Shown piece after piece: positions 12,601 through 21,658 of a stretch of DNA of 64,000 nt (position 1 is its first letter; each line of letters starts with the position of its first letter). The stretch comes from Gonium pectorale (Eukaryota; Chlorophyta; Chlorophyceae; Chlamydomonadales; Volvocaceae). A model generated the notes under the pieces. That model had not been told where the DNA came from, searched no databases, and saw only the letters and a list, made by a program, of their open reading frames with translations. The stretch spans positions 144,067-208,066 of the forward strand of contig LSYV01000037.1 of NCBI GenBank assembly GCA_001584585.1, read 5' to 3'. The position numbers and the translations under genes were made by a program.

Positions 12601-13485
12601 ATGGCGTCTTCCTCAATTGTTATGGGCCTGGTCGCCCTGGTCTTCTGCACCTGGTGAGTCGGCCTTCTCCAGTAGCTAATCCTCGTCAGCCGGCGTCAAC
12701 CGGCCTCCCCCTTCCGTTAGAACTGCGCCAAGCAATCTTCCGCGCTCGCCCTGCAGGGCGGTGAGCCTTGCCGGCATCGCCTCCATCCAGGACAAGTGCG
12801 AGCCCGGCTGGTCGACCGCGCTGAGCGGCATCGCCGGCTTCTCGTCGGGCCTGCCCTGCATGCGCCTCTTCCGGTACTACTGGTGAGACCCCGGATGCGT
12901 CCTCTGCCTGCTGTCATGCGTGGTGGCGTGCATCGCGGCCTATCTCGACATCTACACGTGCGCTCATGCCCTTCCCGCCCTGCCCCTCGCTCGCCCTCTC
13001 CCGCGCAGGTTCATCGTGTCCCTGGAGGCTGTCCTCATCTTCGGCCTGGCTGGTGCCCTGGCTGCTGGCGCCTTCGCCAAGACCCGCTCCGCCTGGCTGG
13101 GCCTCTTCTGCGTTGTAAGTGCAATCCACTAAAATACCGCTGCATTGCGCAGTCCCGCCTCTGCTCCTTTGCGCTGCTTGCTCTACTACCCGAATGCAGC
13201 CTGGCCGTCTTCCCGTCTCCCCCTGACCGTCTCCTCCCTCCCTTTCCTTCCGTTCTTCCTCTCCCGCAGGGCACCCTGCTGTACATCCAGATGACCAACA
13301 CCTTCCTCACCATGCAGTCCCAGACCGACGACAGCACCGACTCCATCAAGCACCGCGTGCGCACCATGGTGGCCGGCTCCATCATGACCGCCACCGTCAA
13401 CTGCTTCCTCATCATTGCGCTGGGCATGACCGAGGAGAGCACGCCCGCCGAGGCCGCCGTCGCGGAGAAGGCCGCCGCCGTGTAG
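12601..13485 (+). CDS. Unrecognised small membrane protein, four predicted helices
   Basis: Four exons: 12601-12653, 12757-12882, 13009-13114, 13270-13485; phases close to 166 residues. Introns are short (~100-155 nt) and codons strongly C-ending, as in highly expressed algal genes. I do not recognise the family. Visible: hydrophobic segment 1 at residues 5-25 (VMGLVALVFCTWAVSLAGIA); a short loop with Cys, Pro and Trp (QDKCEPGW) and an FRYYW motif; segment 2 in WFIVSLEAVLIFGLAGALAA; segment 3 in WLGLFCVGTLLYIQMTNTFL; a polar stretch with several Asp (TDDSTDSIKHRVRTM); segment 4 in AGSIMTATVNCFLIIALGM; an acidic/Ala C-terminal tail (TEESTPAEAAVAEKAAAV). The topology resembles MARVEL or tetraspan-like proteins, but no signature of either is seen. 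Gene model fairly sure; function unknown. Confidence 0.85.
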
Positions 13486-13889
13486 GGATGTGAGGAGGTT
13501 GCTGCGGTGACTAGCATAGGCATAAATACACATTATGCGCTAGACTTTAGGCTCAGGGCCGGCATTGTGCAACCGATGCTAGGCTGTGACTGATATGCGA
13601 GCCCCATGTGATGGTGCTAGTACATCATTATAGTGTCTCGGTCTAGGCCGTCTTCTTGCGTGACTATGATTGCTGACTGTGGGACGATGTGACTCTCATC
13701 ACGATAGGTGGGGGGTAGGAGGCTGGCAGGCCCGTCGTGATGGATGCTTCGTACATATTTACCGCAATGCTTGACCCAATTCGACAAACATTCATCCCTA
13801 CTTTTCATTTTTTCCCGAGATGACCCATTGCGTTCCGAAGGCCATAGCCGCGGTGTACGGGTGCTACGGACTTGGTGGGCGGGTGTCAC

Positions 13890-13894
13890 TGTAA
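13890..13894 (+). terminator. Candidate polyadenylation signal TGTAA
   Basis: TGTAA 405 bases after the stop at 13485. This is the usual chlorophyte polyadenylation motif. A 3' UTR of this length is plausible for green algae; not confirmed. Confidence 0.4.
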
Positions 13895-15342
13895 ATGAGT
13901 AGTGACACTGCCTCCTTTCACTGTACAATCCGAGCCCGAGGTTAGCACCAGCTCGTTTCAAGTTACAAGTCACATGACTCCCGCCTCGCCCAGACCCACT
14001 CCTCACTAGGTTTTGGTTATTTTTGCCTGGCTCGCAGACATGGGATGTACAGTTGCCAAAACCAATACCGGTGTCACACACGCACACAGGACCGCGCTAT
14101 CCTGCTTGGTCCAGTCCAGTCTGGCCCCGCACCACCGCCACAGTGCTAGGCAGCGGTCGACCAGGCAGTTGCAGCACAAACCCAGCTCTCATGCTTCCAA
14201 TTGCACCCAGCTTGCGCACCCCGTCCAGCTGCCCATGCAGGACGGCGATAGGGCCCGTTCACCAACGGAAGGCGGAGGTAGCCCCGTGAACGGAGCGCCG
14301 GAGCCTCAGCCGCCAACGAGCAATGGGCTACGGCTCGAGAAACAGGATGCCTGAACCGTCCCAGAGCCCTGCAGCCACCCCAGCTGCGACAGACCCCGGC
14401 TGCTCGCTCGTGAGGCTGCCGCCGTGCGTGGCCGAGCCTGAAGTTGCGCGGGAAGGCCTGTCACGGGGTTCGTGTCCACCCGGTTACAAAAAGACGTGTC
14501 GTTCTGCAACCCAGCGCGGAGCACAAGCCGTACCGCCTCAGGCACCCGCCGTGCTCCCATCGCGTGGCCGACGCGGCGCAGCGTGGCGCCATGCCCCGTA
14601 CCAGGCCGACCGCTCCACAGCCTCCTCTCGAGGCTGGGTGCCGGTATTAGCATGGCGCAGCCTGGTTCAAACCAACCGAAGTAAAAAGACAAAAGCGCAG
14701 CTGTTGCCAATGCCCCAATGGAAGGGTCGCCAACGCTAGATGCAGCCCGAGGACGAGCCATAACCAGGGCATGTCCCCCGCCGGCTCAAAGCTGTACGCC
14801 TTGAAAACGTTCGAGACCCTGCCCGCCCAAAGCAGTGTGCAGGGATTTCCGTTAGCCGATTGCCCTCGCGACCCTCAGTTCGCCACGCGGATACGGGGCG
14901 GCTCCCCTGCTGCGCATCGCTGTACCGCACACAGCGACACTCATGGTCGTGTAGACAACCCCAGGACTGCAGCACGCCTGACCGCTCGCATCCTTTATCG
15001 ATAGCCCCCACCCCTGCCTGCTACAGACGCAGACAGATAGACCCCATTCCGAGGCCACAACATCAGAAAAATTGCCTGCCTTCACCGCCGCCGCCGCAGC
15101 AGCAGCAGTAGCAGACCTGTCGCCCCCCAGCCCCTCGGGAACAGGACAACTGGCCGCAACTCCTACCGAAGCCCCGCCGCCCTCTTGCGGCGGTCCGCCC
15201 CGGCCGCGCACTCTCCCTTGGCGCCGAAGTCAGCTGCCCGAGCGTCAGCCCTCGCAGTGACCCACAACCCCAAAGGCCTCCGCCAAACCCTCACTCGGCA
15301 CCCCCACTCGGCTCTTGTCCTCTCGTCTCCGTCGCCCCCCCC

Positions 15343-15368
15343 ACCACCACACACACACACACACACAC
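15343..15368. repeat. (CA)n microsatellite
   Basis: About a dozen CA dinucleotides in the 3' flank of the MSP1-like gene. Confidence 0.9.
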
Positions 15369-15405
15369 GCCGCACCCTCCCCCCCCTCACACCCGGACGT
15401 GACAA

Positions 15406-15439
15406 ACGCTGCTGGCGCCCAGCTCGTCATTGTTCATTC
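15406..15439. repeat. Direct repeat copy 1 (34 bp), second copy at 16437-16470
   Basis: The 34 bases starting acgctgctggcgcccagctc recur at 16437-16470 with one mismatch. Copy 1 lies just past the MSP1 stop in its 3' UTR; copy 2 is inside the intron between exons 11 and 12. Confidence 0.85.
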
Positions 15440-15460
15440 CCTCCTCCCCTTCACCCCCCC

Positions 15461-18400
15461 TCACACCCTGGCGCCCTTCATCTGCATGAGGAAGGCCACG
15501 GCTGCCGCGATGTCCTGGTGGCTCATGGGCAGCCCGGTGCCGGCGGAAAAGGTCTGGAGCGGGTGGGGGCAGCACGCGGCAAACGGACGAGTCACAGCCA
15601 GGCAGGGGTGCTGCCGTTCCCTGCAGACCCTCCCGGCGCCGCCGGACTCCAAGCCCTTGATCAGCAGCGCACCACGTGGCCCCAACCCCGCCCACCCCGG
15701 CCCACCTGCCGCTCCGTGTAGTCCTCTGCGCGGTGCGCGGACGGCCGCACGTGCGTGAGCGCCTCCCGCAGGTCCTCCTCGTTGAGGGCCCGCATGCTGG
15801 GCTTCACGGAGCCGGGCCGCTCCTCCCTGCGGGCGGGGCCGCGGACATCTTTTTCAGCGGACCGCCGCGCGGACAATCGGCTGCCACCGCGCTGCGGGCC
15901 CGCTCTGTCCCAGGCTGATCCGCGGTACGGTGTGCCGCCGTGAGCCGCGCTCCCGCGCGTTCGCGGGGTGATGGCGGCGCGCGGGGGAGCAACGCCCAAA
16001 GCCCGCTGTGGACGCCTGGCCGAGCCCCCGACCGCACGCGGGGGCGTGTGGGCACGCGCGCCAGCCCCCCTCGTAAGGGGCGCCCCGTGTCCGCAGCTCG
16101 CTCACTGCGCCCCGTGTCCGCAGCTCGCTCACTGCGCCCCGTGTCCGCAGCTCGCTCACTGCGCACGCAACCCCCCCCTCAGCCCACGAAGGGGAGTCTT
16201 GAGGACATGGTTTTGATGCGGACGGGCTCGCGTGCAGCAGTATCCTCCCGTCTATGGATAAGGGTGACAGCATCAGCGGAAGCGGCCTCGCCCCCCCCTC
16301 CCCCCGCCCCCGGCGGCAGGTGTGTGCCGCCGGAAACGGCGGCACACACCTGGCGGCTGCTGGACTTTCGGATCGCCGACACTTTCGGGAGCCGGCGACA
16401 CGAGGCAAGGACTGGCTTGGCCGCCGGACTGGACTTACGCTGCTGGCGCCCAGCTCGTCGTTGTTCATTCTCCTTTCCCTTCACCCCTGCCCCCCGCCCC
16501 CGGCCCTCCCTCCCCCCTCGCTCACGTGTGCTGCGCCACGGCGCGCGCCTCAGGCCTCCTCAGCGAAAACAACTCCCAACCCACTGACCCCCTCCCACCC
16601 CCTTCCGGACCCACGTGTGCTGCAGCTCCCGCAGGTACTCCGCCAGCGCGCGCTGCGCCGCCTGCGAGCACAGCTCCAGCAGGTCGCTGCCGCTGAAGCC
16701 CTCGGTCGCCTCCGCGATGCGGTCCAGCGCGCCGCGAGCAGCCGACCCGGACGCCGCCGCCGCCGCCGAGCTGCCGGCGGAGCCGGCGCCGGTCCCGTTC
16801 GAGGAGGAGGATGCCTGGGTCTCGGCGCCTGCGTCTGCGTCGTCCAGCAGCTCCGGCACCACGCAGCCGGGCACCTCGGTGTTGTGTTTGCGCAGGTAGC
16901 CGCGCAGGATGGCCCTGCGCTGGGGCGCCTGGGGGAGGCCCACCTGGCGGGCGGGGGCGCGAGTGGGGGGAACGGGGTGAGGTGGCGGCCGTCGGTGGCG
17001 CAGGGCGGGGAAAGGGAGAGGCGTAGCGGCAGGCAGGCAGGCGGGCCGTCGAGGCGGAGGCCGCTCGCGCCGACGCAATCACAGCGCTACGGTACGCGCG
17101 TGCGGCAACTGCGGGAGCATATAGCGATCGATCGCAGCCCGCCGTGGGCTATTAGCGGATGGCATGCAGCGGGTACGACCCAGCACCCACGCACGCAGGC
17201 ACCCGCCGGCAGCTCGGACCTTGCGACAGTAGCGACACAACCGTTCTCGCGATCATGCGATCCGCCCGTTCCCCCATAGCCCTGACCGCACGCCCGGTGG
17301 GGGGCCATGGGAAAATGGCCGCACACGACGCCGCACGACGCCCCCGTATGAGGCGGCCCCTCCCTCCCGCCCTGCACCCCTGGCCCCCGCAGCCCGCGGC
17401 GCGGCCTCACCTCGTACATGTGGGTGAAGCGGCGCAGCACCGCCTCGTCCACCATGGACGGCCGGTTGGTGGCGCCCATCACCACCACGCGCTGAGGGGG
17501 GGGGGAGGAGGTCGGGGGGCAGGGAGAGGTCGGGGGGCGGGGAGAGGTCGGGGGTCGGAGAGTTCAAGAGAGGCGGGGGAGGTCAGGCGGCAGCGAGGCG
17601 TGACCAGTTTGCGGGTGGAGTGGGTGGGCCTACCAAGCGGGGACAGCAGCAGCAGCAGCAGCGGCGGCGGCAGCGTACTTGGCCACACCGCGCGGTTTGG
17701 GGGCAACGTGGGGATGGGTTACGCCGGGCACAGAGGAGGGGCAGTATCGCAAATGCGGCGTTGAGGACAACAGTTGAGAGATGGCCACGGGTAGGGGCGA
17801 CCGCCCCGGTGCCCATGGCGTCTGGTGCAGGCTGGCAGGCCCGGGGCTCCCCCGGCACGTGGGCACGCATGGTGCACCCCACCCCACCCCACCCCACCCC
17901 ACACACATCTGGAGGTACGTCCTAACCCAGGCAACCTGATCCCCCGGCCGCGTCACAAGTGCGCCGGCTGCGCGGGCACGTCGGCTTGCCGCTCCCACGG
18001 CACGCACTCACCCGCCCCCGGGCCGACTCCATTCCGTCCCTGCAGGGGCGCGCCACGGGGAGTGGGGGGAGGGGTCGGCGAGGCGCCGCTCAGCCCGGCG
18101 TGCATAAGCCGAAAGAAAGTCGCGTCGGCGAGGAGCGCACCCCCGGCCGCCCTACCGCCATAATCGCCATGCACCCCCGGCCGCCCTACCGCCATAATCG
18201 CCATGCACCCCCGGCCGCCCTACCGCCATAATCGCCATGCACCCCACCTGCGCCCCCCACTATGGACACCGTTTGCGGCTGCGGGTCATTGCTGGGGTTT
18301 CCCACCGACTGAGTAGTTCCCCCTTCCTCCCCCGTCGGCCCGCCCTTCCCCCCTAGCCCCCGGCCCCACCACAGCTGCATGAACTCGGTCTTGATCTGGA

Positions 18401-21140
18401 GCGTGGCCTCGTGCTCCGAGCTGCCGCCCCGCTTGCCCAGCATCGCGTCCACCTCGTCTGCCGCGATGGGGCAGGGAGCGGGAACGGGAACCGGGTCGGG
18501 GCGTGCAAGGCAGTACGAGTACGACAGTAGTGCACGTGCAGCCTTTGGCAGCACGTGTGGGTGCAGAGAGGGGCGGGGGGGGGTCAGGGGGGGAGGGTTG
18601 CGGATTTGGCGGCTAGGCAGCGCAACTAAAGCGGCAGGCTGGCGTAGCAATCTTCAACTCAGTACATCTTGACACCGGCACCTGCCCCCCTGCCTCCTTG
18701 GCCCGCTGCCTCGCTGGCGGGCTCACCGATGAAGATGATGCAGGGCTCCAGCTTGGCCGCCAGCGTGAACACCGCGCGCACCAGGCGGTTGGCGTCGCCC
18801 AGCCACTTGGAGAGGATGGAGGAGACGGTGATGTTTAGGAAGAAGCAGCCCGACTGCTTGGCCAGGGCCTGCGGGGGAAGGCAGGGAGGAGGGGGCAGGG
18901 GCAGGGGCAGGGAGAGACGCAGTCCGTGGGGAAGGGGGAAGGGTGGAAGGGACACCGGGCGGGGGCATGGAGAGTACGGGACCCAGGTGGCAACAGACGG
19001 GCAGCCGAGAGGGCAGCCAGTGGCAGATCAAGAGTCCGTCTGCACTCGTCCGCGACGTGGGTGCCCGGATTCGCGGCTTGCCGGCCCGAGAGCTACACCG
19101 CTGGTGGAAGCACCGAGCTGCTGCTGCCCGGGTCGGGCTGGCACCAGCAGGCGGCTGGGGAGGGCCAAAGCGCTGGAACGGGGGGGAGGGGAGCCGGCAC
19201 GTCCTCACCTTTGCGAGCATGGTCTTGCCGGTCCCGGGCGGCCCGTACCTGCATAGCCGTTGGCCGGGGCGATTACACGAGCAGGGGGGAGGAGGGGAAG
19301 GGGGTTTTGAAGGAGGGGAAGGTGGAGGGACACGAGTCCGGCACAAGGGCGCACGCAGGTTGTTCACTGCCGTACGACAGTGTCCGGTCAGCGCCACGTC
19401 CCCACCCCTGGCGCAGGCGTCCTCGAGCAGCGCCCACCAGACCCGGCCATCCAGCTGCGGCACGCGCCGTCCCCCCCCTCCCTCCCCGACTCACAGCAGC
19501 ACCCCCTTGGCCTGCTTCCACAGCGTGGTGCGGTACAGCTCCGGCCGCGTCAGCGGGTACAGCACCTTGGTCTCCTGCGCCAGCGGCAGACCGCCGTCAG
19601 GGTGCCGTGATCCTGACCCCCCAAGGACAACGCCCCCCCCCCCAGCCGCCCCAACCCCCCAATGCCTTCCAACCCTCTACCCCCCAGCCGCCCCAGCTGT
19701 GGGAAGGCGTCGCCGCCATGGCTAGATCAGCTACCCGGCGCGAACCGCACCGCGCCCCCGCCACTGCCGTCAAGCCTGGCTGCTGGACTCGTGAAGAGCG
19801 GCAACGCCGGCACAGTACCATGGGCGGCGGCCGTCGCACGCCGCGCCGCTCTTTCACCGAGTCACCGTGTCACGCCACCATGGCCATCACGGCCGCCGCT
19901 GTCGCCGCGACCGTCTTACCCGGCGCCCGCCGAGCTAGGTCGCTGCCGGGCTGCCGCAGCAAGAGCCCGGGCGCCGCCGGCCCTGGCCCCGCCACGNNNN
20001 NNNNNNNNNNNNNNNNCGGGCACCTACCATTCGCACGTCTTCCTCATGTGCTCCGAGGCGCCCAACCCGCCGCTGGGCTCGCTGCGCCTCTCCCCCCTCC
20101 CCTCATTTCCCCTCCCCCCCTTCCCCCACCAGGTCCGCTACGATGTCCTCCAGTCCCCAGCACGTCCTCCATCTTGACCTCGATGAAGGCGGGGTTCATC
20201 ACCTGGGCCGCCAGGAGCTCCTCAAACTGGCCGGAGGCGGGGGGGGGGCGGGGCAGGGCGGGGCGGGGCAGGGCGGGGAGGAAGGGGTGCGCACCAGGCG
20301 GGTGAGGCGTGGGAGGACGGGGCAGGGGTGCGCGGGCGGCGCGGGGAGGGAGCACCAGGCAGGGGGGAACGGGGTGAGGACGGCCGGGCAACGGCCAGGT
20401 TGCTTGCTGGTGCCCGCTATGCTCGTAGTGTAGGCCTTGCCCGGTTCGCTGGCATGGCGCAAGCACCGCCCCCGAAGCGGAGCAAAGGTAAAAGAACAAC
20501 ACGTCGCCAGGTCGCCCTGTGCCCTGCTCGCCGGCCCGCCGCGCCAGCCCCCCAACAAGCCGTGGGAGCCGCATCCAAACCCAGTTCACGCGCACACCAG
20601 CTATAGGCCCTAGGCCCTCCCCCGCTCCTCCGACCTCGTTCAGCTCCAGCGACCGGCCCAGGTACTCCTTGAGGAACGCGGCGCGCCGTTTGGCCTGCGA
20701 CGGGTGGGGGTGACCGGGCGTGGCGGCCGTGCAGATGTCCCGCGTCGGTGGGACGTGGCCGGCGCCCGCCGGCGGACCACACAGCCGTGCGGCCGGCGCC
20801 CCGCAGCAGCGGCAGCAGCAAGCGGTCGCGGGTGGGCCTTCGCCCCACCCCGCCTGCCCCTCACCTGCTCTCTCTGCTCCCGATATGGATCCAGGTACTT
20901 GAAGCAAACTTTGAGGCCCCACACCATGGTACCAACCGCAATCAGCTGCACCAGGAGCTGCGGAGGACGCGGGCGGGGGCGCGCGGGGTGCGGCGGCGGA
21001 GGGATGTCGGGGGGCTGTCAAGTGACCGCTAGGGCAGTCCGCCGCGCCACCCGAGTGGTTTTACTGCGCGCCCGCTAGGGCACAGTCAGCGCCCATCTTA
21101 CCTCGCCCATAATCCTCCGTCGGGAGACAGGATCCACCAT
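15461..21140 (-). CDS. MSP1: Msp1/ATAD1-type membrane-anchored AAA ATPase, with a one-base frame break in exon 4
   Basis: AAA+ extractase of the outer mitochondrial/peroxisomal membrane that pulls out mistargeted tail-anchored proteins. Thirteen exons on the minus strand: 21140-21102, 20957-20865, 20694-20635, 20226-20130, 19574-19495, 19248-19209, 18868-18727, 18457-18370, 18039-18012, 17491-17411, 16943-16615, 15826-15706, 15553-15461 (~429 residues). Single N-terminal membrane helix at residues 14-35, then the family linker KYLDPYREQREQ and LGRSLELNE. Walker A YGPPGTGKT (124-132), Walker B IIFIDEVD (Asp184-Glu185), sensor 1 GATNRP, LRR arginine motif. An Ala/Ser/Gly-rich insertion of ~45 residues sits after LRKHNTEVP and before ATEGFSGSDL. 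Exon 4 is 97 nt while both neighbours are phase 0: one extra base (or two missing) lies just after MEDVLG, where the frame must shift to read GLEDIVADL. A 20-N gap lies 113 bases away in the next intron, so an assembly error is at least as likely as a real mutation. Divergent from MOT2. Confidence 0.88.
16080..16160. repeat. 27-bp tandem repeat, three copies
   Basis: Three consecutive near-identical copies of a 27-base unit (core ccgtgtccgcagctcgctca) inside the MSP1 intron between exons 11 and 12. Confidence 0.9.
16317..16352. repeat. Perfect 16-bp inverted repeat with GAAA loop
   Basis: Arms 16317-16332 (caggtgtgtgccgccg) and 16337-16352 are exact reverse complements separated by gaaa. It lies in the same MSP1 intron. 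In the gene's own transcript the loop would read UUUC; on the other strand it is a GAAA tetraloop. Confidence 0.9.
16437..16470. repeat. Direct repeat copy 2 (34 bp), first copy at 15406-15439
   Basis: Matches 33 of 34 bases of the copy in the gene's 3' UTR. Together with the adjacent hairpin and 27-bp repeats it suggests past duplication at this 3' end. Confidence 0.85.
17877..17901. repeat. (CCCCA)n pentamer repeat
   Basis: Five cccca pentamers in the MSP1 intron between exons 9 and 10. Confidence 0.85.
18137..18238. repeat. 34-bp tandem repeat, three exact copies
   Basis: Three identical 34-base units beginning gcacccccggccgccctacc, at 18137, 18171 and 18205, in the MSP1 intron between exons 8 and 9. 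The copies look identical, so the expansion is recent or homogenised. Confidence 0.95.
19997..20016. other. Assembly gap (20 N)
   Basis: Twenty unknown bases inside the MSP1 intron between exons 4 and 5. A round 20-N gap is often a placeholder of unknown true size, so sequence continuity here is uncertain. Reading frames that run across the Ns on the plus strand should be ignored. Confidence 0.99.
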
Positions 21141-21658
21141 GGTTGAAGGTGAGAGGCCGTTGGATACTGGACAACTTCCCTTCAATGAATGTCCCCCCTC
21201 TGTTTATGAGCTCATGCTCTTGTTCACTGCCTGCTGCGTCGCAGTCGCCTAGTTCCCTATCGCGGGGTGCCAAACAAAAAATATCCAACGAGGCGCATCC
21301 AAAGACTGAAGGACGCAGGACGACACGAAGCAGAAAGGCGTTAAACGGCCGTGTTAACCGACGTACGATGATGACTGGCAATACACACGGTGCCACTCCT
21401 CCTTCCTGCATACACATTGATGATCATACACCGAGCGTCTTCTATCCATGCGCTGTTGCTGCTCGCTTGTTAGACCCAAGGACTTGCGCAGACGACTTCG
21501 CGACTTTGGCCAAGCGTTCCGCGCTCTTTCTATAAGGCTCATCAGCCTCGCGTGAGTTTAGTCTAGCCTGCGGTGATCACATGACCTCCATCCCGTGCTG
21601 CAGTGACCCACACCATCGGACCCAACCCCGCTACTGACGCCAGCGCCGCACCCATGCC
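21141..21658. promoter_or_regulatory. Divergent intergenic region MSP1 / MOT2
   Basis: 518 bases between start codons, more A/T-rich than the flanks, so probably a bidirectional promoter. TATAAGG at 21531-21537, about 120 bases before the MOT2 ATG, is a possible TATA element. No gene seen. Confidence 0.5.

Larger units (their letters stand above)
13486..15460. other. Convergent intergenic region, 12.6-kb gene / MSP1
   Basis: About 2 kb holding two 3' UTRs and sequence with no gene I can support. The left 550 bases are comparatively A/T-rich. A (CA)n tract lies near 15343-15368, and a 34-base direct repeat of an MSP1 intron segment at 15406-15439. Confidence 0.5.

Noticed and set aside
16080..18238. 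Regular 27-bp and 34-bp repeats as a CRISPR array
   Set aside because: They are head-to-tail tandem repeats without spacers, inside introns of a eukaryotic gene.
18926..20305. 459-codon open frame on the plus strand across the N gap
   Set aside because: It is antisense to MSP1 exons, runs through the Ns and has low-complexity composition. It is a GC-rich shadow of the real gene.
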